Assembly (NCBI GenBank): GCA_012317185.1
Contig: CP048838.1
Span: forward strand, 2,542,001-2,606,000
DNA from: [Clostridium] innocuum
Lineage (GTDB): Bacteria > Bacillota_I > Bacilli_A > Erysipelotrichales > Erysipelotrichaceae
DNA length: 64,000 nucleotides
Direction of reading: 5' to 3'
Below the pieces are notes generated by a model. It was not told the DNA's origin and made no database searches. It saw only the letters and a list, made by a program, of their open reading frames with translations. This document shows positions 17,743 to 26,336 of this stretch, one piece after another. Within the stretch, counting starts at the first letter, position 1. The number at the start of each line of letters is the position of its first letter. Both the position numbers and the translations under genes were made by a program.

Positions 17743-18882
17743 TTACTTCAGCATTGCGCCACTGATAACCATGCGCTGTACTTCAGAAGTACCCTCATAG
17801 ATTTCAGTGATCTTCGCATCACGGAACATTCTTTCAACCGGATAGTCACGAGTATAACCGTATCCACCCATCAGCTGAATTGCCTTGGTTGTAACTTCCA
17901 TTGCAACCTCTGCTGCGAACAGTTTCGCCTTAGCAGCTTCGACAGAGTAAGGAAGACCTTTTTCTTTCTTCATTGCTGCATCGTATACCAGCCATCTGGC
18001 TGCATCTGTTTTCACCTGCATATCAGCCAGCTGGAACTGTGTGTTCTGGAATTTTGCAATGGAACGTCCGAACTGCTTACGAGCTTTTACATAAGGAACG
18101 GTTTCATCAATTGCACCCTGTGCAATACCAAGTGCCTGCGCAGCGATACCGATACGTCCGCCATCCAGTGTCATCATGGCAATCTTGAAGCCTTTGCCTT
18201 CCTGTCCGAGCAGGTGGTCCTTGCTTAAACGCACGTTGTTGAAGATCAGCTCACTGGTTGCACTACCGCGGATACCCAGCTTCTTTTCATGCTGACCAAC
18301 AGTGAATCCCGGCATTCCCTTCTCTACGATAAATGCAGAGATACCATGAGTTCCCTTTGTCTTGTCAGTCATTGCAAAGATTACATAAACATCTGCTTCC
18401 CCAGCGTTGGTAATGAAGATTTTTGTACCGTTCAGGATGTAATCGTCACCGTCTTTTACAGCCGTTGTCTGCTGTCCGGCAGCATCTGTACCGGCATTTG
18501 GCTCTGTTAAGCCGAATGCAGCCAGCTTCTTGCCTGTACATAAGTCAGGCAGATATTTGTTTTTCTGTTCTTCTGTTCCGAAGTGTTCGATTGGCCATGT
18601 TCCAAGAGATGTGTGAGCAGACAATACAACACCTGTTGTACCGCATTTCTTGCTCAGCTCCTCGACTGCCAGAATATAGCTCAGGTAGTCAGCACCTGCT
18701 CCGCCGTATTCTCTGCTGAACGGAATCCCCATCATTTTGCAGGCTTTCATTTTTTCGACGTTTTCTCTAGGGAAACGTTCATCTTCGTCTACTTCTGCTG
18801 CAAGAGGTTTTACTTCTTTTTCAGCAAACTCAGCGAAAAGTTTCTTCATCATCTGTTGTTGTTCTGTTAACATGAAGTCCAT
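17743..18882 (-). CDS. bcd: Butyryl-CoA dehydrogenase
   Basis: The 379-aa acyl-CoA dehydrogenase reduces crotonyl-CoA to butyryl-CoA with electrons from EtfAB. It has the FAD and substrate motifs LTEPNAGTDAAGQ, FITNAGEADVYVIFA and QLMGGYGYTRDYPVERMFRD. The catalytic base should be Glu363 in IYEGTSEVQ. It is the first gene of the minus-strand operon, and GGAGAGGAG precedes its ATG. Rex-type operators lie next to its promoter. Confidence 0.95.
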   Translation of the reverse strand: MDFMLTEQQQMMKKLFAEFAEKEVKPLAAEVDEDERFPRENVEKMKACKMMGIPFSREYGGAGADYLSYILAVEELSKKCGTTGVVLSAHTSLGTWPIEHFGTEEQKNKYLPDLCTGKKLAAFGLTEPNAGTDAAGQQTTAVKDGDDYILNGTKIFITNAGEADVYVIFAMTDKTKGTHGISAFIVEKGMPGFTVGQHEKKLGIRGSATSELIFNNVRLSKDHLLGQEGKGFKIAMMTLDGGRIGIAAQALGIAQGAIDETVPYVKARKQFGRSIAKFQNTQFQLADMQVKTDAARWLVYDAAMKKEKGLPYSVEAAKAKLFAAEVAMEVTTKAIQLMGGYGYTRDYPVERMFRDAKITEIYEGTSEVQRMVISGAMLK

Positions 18883-18995
18883 AAGTGTTCTCCTCTCCTT
18901 GATTTACTTGAACTTAGGATTGCTTGCATGCGCCTATATAAATATAGTATAAGCAGCGTATTCATCGCGTTGTCGAGAATACATAATCCATCTAC

Positions 18996-19024
18996 ATTTT
19001 AGACCTCTTTTTTGTTCACGTCAA
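18996..19024 (-). promoter_or_regulatory. Promoter of the bcd operon
   Basis: On the minus strand TTGACG (19019-19024), a 17-bp spacer and TAAAAT (18996-19001) precede bcd by about 115 bp. A Rex-type box begins six bases upstream of the -35. Confidence 0.8.
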
Positions 19025-19029
19025 TATGT

Positions 19030-19047
19030 TTGTTAAAGTTTTAACAA
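19030..19047. promoter_or_regulatory. Rex operator, copy 1
   Basis: TTGTTAA-AGTT-TTAACAA is a perfect 18-bp dyad matching the clostridial Rex consensus (TTGTTAAnnnnTTAACAA). It abuts the -35 of the bcd promoter. Rex releases DNA when NADH is high. Confidence 0.85.
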
Positions 19048-19051
19048 GTTT

Positions 19052-19069
19052 TTGTTACAAAATTAACAA
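19052..19069. promoter_or_regulatory. Rex operator, copy 2
   Basis: TTGTTAC-AAAA-TTAACAA differs from the Rex consensus at one base and lies 4 bp from copy 1, suggesting paired binding. Confidence 0.75.
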
Positions 19070-19106
19070 GTTGACATTTGTTCAGAATATATTCCTACAT
19101 TCTCGT

Positions 19107-19124
19107 TTGTTAATTTATTAACAA
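19107..19124. promoter_or_regulatory. Rex operator, copy 3
   Basis: TTGTTAA-TTTA-TTAACAA is a second perfect dyad. It ends five bases before the -35 of the thiolase promoter. Confidence 0.85.
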
Positions 19125-19129
19125 GTTTC

Positions 19130-19158
19130 TTGACAAACGTTTTTTCTTCCGTTACCAT
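19130..19158 (+). promoter_or_regulatory. Promoter of first thiolase gene
   Basis: TTGACA (19130-19135), a 17-bp spacer and TACCAT (19153-19158) lie 66 bp before the start codon, directly beside Rex box 3. Confidence 0.75.
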
Positions 19159-19224
19159 AGCCTTGACAAAGGGTCCTCTTCCCCTTCCCCAAGGAAGACC
19201 AACATAGAAAGCGGAGGTTATTAC

Positions 19225-20433
19225 ATGAGAAAAGCATATGTTGTAGCAGCAAAGCGAAGCGCCATCGGAAGCTTCATGGGCGGGCTTACCAACATGCCCC
19301 TGGTAGATCTGGGAGCTGCTGTTTTAAGCAGAACCATCGAGGAGGCAGGCATTGATCCTGCCAATATCGACGAGGTGATTGTCGGAAACGTGATTGCGGC
19401 AGGTCTTGGTCAAAACATCGGACGTCAGGTCAGCATCAAGGCCGGTGTCCCTGTTGAGGTATGTGCACAGTCCCTGAATATGCTGTGCGGTTCCGGATTA
19501 AAGGCGGTTATGGAAGCTACCATGCGCATCCAGTGCGGATTCGGCGATATCTTTGTAGCCGGTGGTGTGGAATCTATGACCAATGCACCGTATCTGGTGC
19601 CTAGTAAGGTGCGAAACGGTGTGAAGATGGGTGACATGAAGATGGTGGATTCCATGCTGCATGATGGATTAACAGATGGTATGTATGGGATACACATGGG
19701 TGTTACCGCAGATAATATAGCGAAAAAGTATTCCATTTCCCGTGAGGATCAGGACGCCTTTGCCTATGCATCCCAGCAGAAGGCAATCGCTGCCATCGAT
19801 TCCGGGCGCTTTCAGGATGAAATCGTGCCGGTAGAAGTACCCGGCCGTAAGGGCAGTGTGACGGTATTTGACACCGATGAGCACCCGAACCGTGCCTCCA
19901 CGCCGGAAAAGCTGGCAAAGCTGCGTCCCGCTTTCACAAAGGACGGTACCGTTACTGCCGGAAATGCTTCCGGTATCAATGACGGTGCCAGCTTTACAAT
20001 CATCGCCAGTGAGGATGCCGTTAAGAAATATAATCTGACACCGCTTGCGGAAGTCATCGGCATCGGTCAGGGCGGTGTAGATCCACGCGTCATGGGTCTT
20101 GGTCCTACGCCTGCGATTCTGCATGCGCTGAAGTATGCTGACCTGTGCATCGAGGACATGGAGCTCGTAGAGCTGAATGAAGCGTTTGCTGCACAGTCTC
20201 TGGGTGTCATTCATGAACTGGAGGAAGCAACCGGCATGGATCGTAACGCCTTTATGGAAAAAACCAACGTCAATGGCGGAGCAATCGCACTGGGACATCC
20301 GGTCGGTGCATCCGGAAACCGAATTCTGGTGAGTCTGCTTCATGAAATGCAGAAGCGCGATTTGAAAATCGGACTGGCTTCCCTGTGCATCGGCGGCGGA
20401 CAGGGTGCTGCAGTCATCATCAAACGCGTATAA
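19225..20433 (+). CDS. thl: Acetyl-CoA acetyltransferase (thiolase), copy 1
   Basis: The 402-aa enzyme condenses two acetyl-CoA into acetoacetyl-CoA, the entry step of butyrate synthesis. The acyl-accepting cysteine is Cys88 (NMLCGSG). His358 (ALGHPVGASG) and Cys388 (LCIGGGQG) complete the active site. GCGGAGG precedes the ATG. It is transcribed away from the bcd operon and followed by a terminator. A close paralogue lies 196 bp downstream with its own promoter. Confidence 0.95.
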   Translation: MRKAYVVAAKRSAIGSFMGGLTNMPLVDLGAAVLSRTIEEAGIDPANIDEVIVGNVIAAGLGQNIGRQVSIKAGVPVEVCAQSLNMLCGSGLKAVMEATMRIQCGFGDIFVAGGVESMTNAPYLVPSKVRNGVKMGDMKMVDSMLHDGLTDGMYGIHMGVTADNIAKKYSISREDQDAFAYASQQKAIAAIDSGRFQDEIVPVEVPGRKGSVTVFDTDEHPNRASTPEKLAKLRPAFTKDGTVTAGNASGINDGASFTIIASEDAVKKYNLTPLAEVIGIGQGGVDPRVMGLGPTPAILHALKYADLCIEDMELVELNEAFAAQSLGVIHELEEATGMDRNAFMEKTNVNGGAIALGHPVGASGNRILVSLLHEMQKRDLKIGLASLCIGGGQGAAVIIKRV

Positions 20434-20440
20434 ACAAAAG

Positions 20441-20466
20441 AACAAGCTCACAAGGGCTTGTTTTTC
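20441..20466 (+). terminator. Terminator after thiolase copy 1
   Basis: AACAAGC pairs with GCTTGTT around an 8-nt loop, followed by TTTT. It separates the two thiolase units. Confidence 0.8.
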
Positions 20467-20518
20467 CTGCTTTTGTGTTTCAAAATCGTAAAAAGAGAAA
20501 TCCGACAGATGCATTCAC

Positions 20519-20536
20519 TTATGAATTTTTTCACAA
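20519..20536. promoter_or_regulatory. Rex-like operator, copy 4
   Basis: TTATGAA-TTTT-TTCACAA differs by one base from the general Rex consensus TTGTGAAnnnnTTCACAA. It ends four bases before the -35 of the second thiolase promoter, the same placement as box 3. Confidence 0.7.
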
Positions 20537-20540
20537 GTTA

Positions 20541-20569
20541 TTGACAAATGCATGAATTTTCGTTACTAT
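20541..20569 (+). promoter_or_regulatory. Promoter of second thiolase gene
   Basis: TTGACA (20541-20546), a 17-bp spacer and TACTAT (20564-20569) are followed by a short transcribed dyad GTGTCG-tatg-CGACAC (20583-20598) near the mRNA 5' end. Confidence 0.82.
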
Positions 20570-20629
20570 GTTGATGTATTGAGTGTCGTATGCGACACGT
20601 TAAATTGAAAGAAAGACAGGTAGAGAAAA

Positions 20630-21835
20630 ATGAGAAAAACTTATGTTGTTAGCGCTAAACGTAGTGCAATCGGTAGTTTCTTAGGATCTTTAACTACCGT
20701 AAAACCAGTTGATTTAGGGGCTACAGTAGTAAAGGCACTGCTGGAAGATGGAAAGGTTGCTCCTGAGCAGGTAGACGAGCTGCTGTGCGGGAACGTGCTG
20801 AGCGCTGGTCTGGGACAGAACATCGGACGTCAGGTTGCCCTTGCTGCAGGAATTCCGGAAAGTGTATGCTCACACTCCGTGAACATGGTATGTGGTTCCG
20901 GACTTCGTACCGTTATGGAGGGTGTTATGTCCATTCAGACAGGATTTAATGACATTGTCGTTGCCGGTGGTGTGGAATCCATGTCCGGTGCTCCTTACCT
21001 GATTCCTGCAAATACACGTACAGGAAACAAAATGGGAGATTTCAAGTGTGTAGACCATATGATCTACGATGCCCTAACAGATGCTATGAACGGTATCCAC
21101 ATGGGTGTTACGGCAGAGAACATTGCCAAGAAATACAATATCACACGTGAAATGCAGGATGCATTCGGTTATGCTTCTCAGCAAAAGGCTATCGCTGCTG
21201 TTGATTCCGGACGTTTCAAGGACGAAATCGTTCCTGTTGAAGTGAAGCTGAGAAAAGAAACAATCGTATTTGATACAGACGAGCATCCAAACCGCAAATC
21301 CACTCCTGAAAAGATGGCAAAGCTGCGTCCGGCATTCGTTAAGGACGGTAGTGTAACGGCTGCAAACGCATCCGGCATCAACGATGGTGCTTCCTTCGTT
21401 CTGCTGGCAAGTGAAGAAGCTGTCGAAAAATACAACCTGACTCCGCTGTGCGAGGTAGTCGGCATCGGTCAGGGTGGTGTGGATCCGTTAACAATGGGTC
21501 TGGGACCTACTCCGGCAATCCGTAATGCATTGAAATATGCAGACATGAAGCTGGATGAGGTTGAACTGGTAGAGCTGAATGAAGCATTTGCCGCTCAGTC
21601 TTTAGGTGTTGTACACGAGCTGGTAGAGGAGCACGGAATCGATCGTGAAGCATTCCTGGAAAGAACGAATGTAAACGGTGGAGCAATCGCTCTGGGTCAC
21701 CCGGTTGGTGCGTCCGGAAACCGTATTCTGGTTACACTGATTCACGAAATGATCAAGCGTGATGCGAAATCTGGTCTTGCATCTCTGTGCATCGGTGGTG
21801 GACAGGGTACCGCTGTTATCGTAAAGCGCCCATAA
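20630..21835 (+). CDS. thl: Acetyl-CoA acetyltransferase (thiolase), copy 2
   Basis: The 401-aa product aligns with copy 1 along its whole length without obvious gaps. It has Cys88 in NMVCGSG, the ALGHPVGASG histidine motif and the LCIGGGQG cysteine motif. It should catalyse the same condensation. The ribosome site is weaker (AGACAGG). Its codons use more simple T/A-ending forms at the very start than copy 1. It has its own promoter, Rex-like box and terminator, so the two copies can be expressed separately. Confidence 0.95.
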   Translation: MRKTYVVSAKRSAIGSFLGSLTTVKPVDLGATVVKALLEDGKVAPEQVDELLCGNVLSAGLGQNIGRQVALAAGIPESVCSHSVNMVCGSGLRTVMEGVMSIQTGFNDIVVAGGVESMSGAPYLIPANTRTGNKMGDFKCVDHMIYDALTDAMNGIHMGVTAENIAKKYNITREMQDAFGYASQQKAIAAVDSGRFKDEIVPVEVKLRKETIVFDTDEHPNRKSTPEKMAKLRPAFVKDGSVTAANASGINDGASFVLLASEEAVEKYNLTPLCEVVGIGQGGVDPLTMGLGPTPAIRNALKYADMKLDEVELVELNEAFAAQSLGVVHELVEEHGIDREAFLERTNVNGGAIALGHPVGASGNRILVTLIHEMIKRDAKSGLASLCIGGGQGTAVIVKRP

Positions 21836-21844
21836 TATATAAGA

Positions 21845-21877
21845 AAAGAGGAACTCACACACGGCTCCTCTTTTTTT
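21845..21877 (+). terminator. Terminator after thiolase copy 2
   Basis: AAAGAGGA pairs with TCCTCTTT, followed by a T run, and lies 10 bp after the stop codon. Confidence 0.88.
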
Positions 21878-21955
21878 GTACCCGTTTATTTGAATTTATC
21901 TTTCTATAGCATACACACGTGTTCATTTCAAAACATCAAGAATCGGCAGACATAG

Positions 21956-24070
21956 TTATACCAGCAGAAAGATATGCGCAAGCAGATTGATTCCCATACA
22001 CAGCAGGATACCAAGTACGGTTGGCAACAGAAAGCTGACGGCAGTCCATTTCCAGCTTTGTGTTTCCTTGCGTATGGTGAGCAGTGTGGTAGCACATGGA
22101 AAGTGTACCAGAGAGAACATAAGGGTGCAGATGGCGGTTACCCATGTCCAGCCGTTGTTGACGAACAGCTCCTTTAATACGGCAAGATCACCGATATCCA
22201 TCATCGATCCATTTGCCAGATACGCCATGATCATGATCGGTACAACGATTTCATTTGCCGGGAAGCCCAGAAGGAAGGCCAGCAGAATGACACCGTCCAG
22301 CCCCATCAGATGAGCAAAGGGATCCAGAAACAGCGATATATGCTGCAGCAGGCTTGCATCCTGAACCTGAATATTGGCCAGCAGCCAGATAATTGCTCCG
22401 GCAGGTATGGCAACACTCACTGCCCTGCCCAGCACGAACAGCGTACGGTCAAAGATGGAACGCACGATCACCTTGCCAAACTGCGGCCGCCGATACGGAG
22501 GAAGCTCCAGTGTAAAGCTCGACGGCACTCCCTTCAGCAGCGTTTTCGACAAAAAGCGTGAGGTGAGAAAGGTCAGGATGACACCAAATACAATAACGCC
22601 CGTCAACAGCAGTGTTGACAGAAGACCATTCCACGGTGCCGCCACCACCCCTGCAAAGAACATCGTAATAATACTGATCAGCGTAGGAAAGCGGCCATTG
22701 CAGGGTACAAAGGTATTGGTGATAATTGCAATCAGACGCTCCCGCGGACTGTCGATAATACGGGCTCCACTGACCCCGACGGCATTGCAGCCAAATCCCA
22801 TACACATCGTCAGCGCCTGTTTCCCGCAGGTGCAGGCCTTTTGAAAGAAGCCGTCCAGATTAAAAGCGATTCGCGGCAGATAACCAAAGTCCTCCAGCAG
22901 TGTGAACATCGGAAAGAAGATTGCCATCGGCGGCAGCATAACGGAAATTACCCAGCCGCAGGTTTTCACGACTCCATCCACAATAAAGCTGGTGATATAT
23001 GGATTCATACTCCAGGAGGCAAATAGCTGATGCAGCCATACCTGCAGATCCTCGAACATTCCTGAAAGCATTTCGCTTGGAACATTGGCTCCGGAAATGG
23101 TAATCCAAAATATTACAGATAACAATACGACCATCCATACCAGTCCCCAGCCTTTGCTGGTAACAACATGATCAATACGCATATCCCGGTTCTGGTAGGA
23201 TGCATTGTTAAATATAATACATTCTTCACTGATTTCCCTTGCTCTTTCATGCAGGGCGTGTACTACGATATCTTCAAAGCGTTCATACAAATCCTTATCC
23301 TTTAAGCGAGCAATCTGTTTTTCCACCTCTGCCCTTGTTTCCTCCTGGTTCTCAATATCCTCATAAAACAGCGTGCTGTCAACCTCCGGATCCAACAGCT
23401 TCAAGGCCGTAAAGCGTGTATTGAGCCGCCGTGTTTTCATAACATCAGCTACCGCAGCAATGGCCTGCTCCAGATCTTTGGCATAACGGACTGCAGCCCC
23501 TTGCGTATCGCTTACACGGTTTCCCACCTCTTCAATGGCTTCCTTGACATCCTCAAAGCCCTCATGATTGCGTGCGCTCATTTCTACGACACGAACCTTC
23601 AAAAGCTTGGCAAGCTTTTCCGTATCTATCGTAATGTTCTTCTTTTTAGCTTCATCCATAAGATTTAAAACAAGTACGACATGATCTGTGATTTCCATCG
23701 TTTGCAGAACCAGGTTCAGGTTACGTTCCAGAACAGTGGCATCACAGATAACCAGGCACACATCGCATGGCTCAAAGCACACATAATTTCGTGTAACCTC
23801 CTCCTCACTGGAGTGTGCAAGCAGGGAGTAGGTTCCAGGAAGATCTATCATCTGATTCTGGCGATACCTATGTGTATAGTGTCCCTTCGCAAGCTCCACC
23901 GTTTTCCCCGGCCAGTTACCGGTATGCTGATTCATGCCGGTAAGCTCATTGAATACCGTGCTTTTACCGACATTGGGATTTCCAAGCAAAGCAATGGTAT
24001 ATCCCTTGCGCTGCTTCAAGTACATTTCATTGATATTGTCGTTCGCCTGAACGAGCTTTTCAAACAGCAT
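21956..24070 (-). CDS. feoB: Ferrous iron transporter FeoB
   Basis: The 704-aa protein imports Fe2+ through the membrane, driven by a cytosolic GTPase domain. The G1 loop GNPNVGKST (30-38), G3 DLPG (76-79) and G4 NLMD (136-139) are intact. The membrane part has two Gate-like halves with conserved CMGFGCNAVG and VPCNGRFPTL stretches. AAGGAGG precedes the ATG, which overlaps the end of feoA by 11 bp. Confidence 0.97.
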   Translation of the reverse strand: MLFEKLVQANDNINEMYLKQRKGYTIALLGNPNVGKSTVFNELTGMNQHTGNWPGKTVELAKGHYTHRYRQNQMIDLPGTYSLLAHSSEEEVTRNYVCFEPCDVCLVICDATVLERNLNLVLQTMEITDHVVLVLNLMDEAKKKNITIDTEKLAKLLKVRVVEMSARNHEGFEDVKEAIEEVGNRVSDTQGAAVRYAKDLEQAIAAVADVMKTRRLNTRFTALKLLDPEVDSTLFYEDIENQEETRAEVEKQIARLKDKDLYERFEDIVVHALHERAREISEECIIFNNASYQNRDMRIDHVVTSKGWGLVWMVVLLSVIFWITISGANVPSEMLSGMFEDLQVWLHQLFASWSMNPYITSFIVDGVVKTCGWVISVMLPPMAIFFPMFTLLEDFGYLPRIAFNLDGFFQKACTCGKQALTMCMGFGCNAVGVSGARIIDSPRERLIAIITNTFVPCNGRFPTLISIITMFFAGVVAAPWNGLLSTLLLTGVIVFGVILTFLTSRFLSKTLLKGVPSSFTLELPPYRRPQFGKVIVRSIFDRTLFVLGRAVSVAIPAGAIIWLLANIQVQDASLLQHISLFLDPFAHLMGLDGVILLAFLLGFPANEIVVPIMIMAYLANGSMMDIGDLAVLKELFVNNGWTWVTAICTLMFSLVHFPCATTLLTIRKETQSWKWTAVSFLLPTVLGILLCMGINLLAHIFLLV

Positions 24071-24305
24071 ATGCAGCCTCCTTCCCTTTTACCAGAATCC
24101 GCTCACTGTCTTCACTGCGTAAAGCGATTTTACAGCCCTTGATCAGATAGGCACGCATATCCCTGCTGGGACTTTCCAAAACCGGTGTCACTCCAGTGCC
24201 CGGTACGAACCCAAGATCCATCAGCCTGCGTTTCATCAAAGCTGTATGCTCGATATCTACCACAAAAACCTCTTCGTTGAGAACAGCATCTTTTAAACAG
24301 TTCAT
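24060..24305 (-). CDS. feoA: FeoA, SH3-like iron transport partner
   Basis: The 81-aa protein has the FeoA fold: a MKRRLMDLGFVPGTGVTPV motif followed by a beta strand AYLIKGCKIALR. It is thought to assist FeoB in the cytosol. The overlap with feoB shows translational coupling. GCAGGAGGG precedes the ATG. Confidence 0.92.
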   Translation of the reverse strand: MNCLKDAVLNEEVFVVDIEHTALMKRRLMDLGFVPGTGVTPVLESPSRDMRAYLIKGCKIALRSEDSERILVKGKEAAYAV

Positions 24306-24667
24306 TTCTACCCTCCTGCACCTATACTATCAACCTGCGGGCAAATGCGCCTCCACAAATGCCTACAACCACCATCTCCCTTTCCGTAAGCAAGCAGAAG
24401 CAGCAGTGTCAAAAAGTGGAGTTTCTCAGGTATGCTGCTTACAGGAGACCTGTGCAAATACTTAAAAAATGATAGAGTCATCTCAGCACATATGCAATAA
24501 AAGCTGACAGCATAAGAGGCTCTTTTGCTCAGCTTGCTGTCAGTGCCACATAGCTGTAATTTCTGCAATGTAAATTGAAGACTGCATAGAAAGGTTCACT
24601 AAAAAAGGAATGCCGCCATGATATCACGCGAACACTCCTGTCTGTATTTATGAGTTGCTTTTCATGC
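24306..24667. other. Non-coding stretch upstream of feoA
   Basis: It should contain the feoAB promoter (a TAGTAT-like -10 at about 24325-24330 on the minus strand). No clear Fur box, gene or terminator is seen. Confidence 0.45.
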
Positions 24668-25804
24668 TTACCCAGCTTTGCTCTTAAGAAGCTCCATATC
24701 GCTGCTCATATGTGCCAGATCCTCACGTATAGCGATATGCTGTGGACACAGTGCTTCACATTTCCCGCATTTCTTACACTGGCTGCTTCTTTCTTCCTCC
24801 TTCATTTCTTCAAAATAACGTTTTCTTGCCACTTCCGTATTTCCATATTTTGCATGCTCATTCCAGATGCGGAAATTCTTTGGAATATCCAGACCAAATG
24901 GACACGGCATACAGTACGCACAGCCTGTACAGCCGTTCATCGTTCTCGCCTTGATTTCTTCTGCGATTTCCTTAATCAACCCCTGCTCCGCTACGCTCAG
25001 CGGTTTAAAATCTTCAAAGGTTGACAGGTTATCGAGCACCTGCTCCATGGTGGACATGCCACTGAGTACCACCTTAACATTTGGCTTACTGGCTACCCAG
25101 CGAAGCGCCCAGGAGGAGATGCTGCTATTGGGTGCAGCCTCCTTTAAGCGTGAAGCAAGATCCTGTGGCAGCTTGGAAAGCGAACCGCCCTTCACCGGCT
25201 CCATGATGACCATCGGAATTCCCAGTTTCTCAGCCAGGGCATAGCCGCGATCTCCGGCCTGCTCTTGTGTATCCACATAATTATACTGTATCTGGCAAAA
25301 ATCCCATTTGCGATAAGTCAGTATCTCTTCAAATACGTCGTATTCATCATGAAAGGAAAAGCCGAAATTCCGTATTTTTCCCTGCGCTTTTAATTCTTCA
25401 CAATATGCAAGAATGCCCAGCTGCTTTGCTTTTTCCCATTTCGCCTTATCTACCGCATGGAGCAGATAAAAATCCACATACGTTACATCAAGGCGCTTCA
25501 GCTGATTTTCAAACATCGCTTTCGCATCCTCCAGCGTATTCAAATCCCAAAGCGGCAGCTTTGTTGTCAGATAGTAGCTGCTTCTATCGTATTTTTTCAG
25601 CACACGGCCTACAAACGGTTCACTATCTCCATGATGATACGGAAACGCTGTATCGATATACTTCACACCATGTGCGATTGCGGTATCCAGCATCCGTTCA
25701 GCTTCCGCCTCATCAATCTTCCCCTGTGCATCCAGCGGGAAACGCATACATCCAAATCCCAGCAGGGATGGCTGATACTCCTCATTCAGCTCTCTGTATT
25801 CCAT
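24668..25804 (-). CDS. Aldo/keto reductase with C-terminal ferredoxin domain
   Basis: The first roughly 280 residues of this 378-aa protein form an aldo/keto reductase barrel with FGCMRFP, the DTAFPYHHG active-site tyrosine, a TTKLPLW lysine and YLLHAVD. The C-terminus adds an iron-sulfur part with two cysteine clusters, CTGCAYCMPCP and CKKCGKCEALCP, typical of two 4Fe-4S centres. It may couple carbonyl reduction to an electron carrier. AAGGAGGAG precedes the ATG. The substrate is unknown. Confidence 0.9.
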   Translation of the reverse strand: MEYRELNEEYQPSLLGFGCMRFPLDAQGKIDEAEAERMLDTAIAHGVKYIDTAFPYHHGDSEPFVGRVLKKYDRSSYYLTTKLPLWDLNTLEDAKAMFENQLKRLDVTYVDFYLLHAVDKAKWEKAKQLGILAYCEELKAQGKIRNFGFSFHDEYDVFEEILTYRKWDFCQIQYNYVDTQEQAGDRGYALAEKLGIPMVIMEPVKGGSLSKLPQDLASRLKEAAPNSSISSWALRWVASKPNVKVVLSGMSTMEQVLDNLSTFEDFKPLSVAEQGLIKEIAEEIKARTMNGCTGCAYCMPCPFGLDIPKNFRIWNEHAKYGNTEVARKRYFEEMKEEERSSQCKKCGKCEALCPQHIAIREDLAHMSSDMELLKSKAG

Positions 25805-25852
25805 ACTTCAAACTCCTCCTTTAACCAGCATCTTATAATACCTATATTATAA

Positions 25853-26336
25853 ACGCAGAGGAAAAAAAAAGGAAACAGAGCAGGCAAAAATATCTTACAA
25901 AAAGCTGTCCGACATTCACAATGCCGTTTCAAAATGCAGGGTACATTTCAGAGAAAGCTATTGTATCCTTTGCAAACTATCCTATTTGAACAATGAAAGC
26001 TGCAAATCATCAAAATAACTGAGGCACATCCCTTGCTTGCTATGCTGCCTATGGGGTCTGATTTGTCAATGCTGTGATCTCATAACGAGTATCTGAGAAA
26101 TAAAAAAGGATAGAAATCATCCAATCAAAGCTTGATTTCTACCCATTCGCTCGGTGACTGCAGATAGATGTTTCGATTAACAGGCTGTTTAAACTCATCG
26201 TTCATTGACTTCCTGTATTTTTCAAGAAACGCAGTTCTCTGTGAAAACGGCCTGCACCTTAAGCCTGTTACAACACACAAGGCACTGGATCTCCATGGCA
26301 TGTATACCCTGTATCATATCAGGATATTATTTCTAT
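25853..26336. other. Non-coding stretch downstream of metA
   Basis: Apart from one minus-strand hairpin (26102-26142) no gene or RNA is recognised. The short open frames here look accidental. Confidence 0.5.
26102..26142 (-). terminator. Terminator downstream of metA
   Basis: On the minus strand TAGAAATCA pairs with TGATTTCTA across a 13-nt loop and is followed by a T-rich run. It lies about 200 bp after metA. Confidence 0.65.

Noticed and set aside
19669..20514. A 281-aa frame antisense to thiolase copy 1
   Set aside because: It is a mirror of a well-identified gene and has no promoter or ribosome site.
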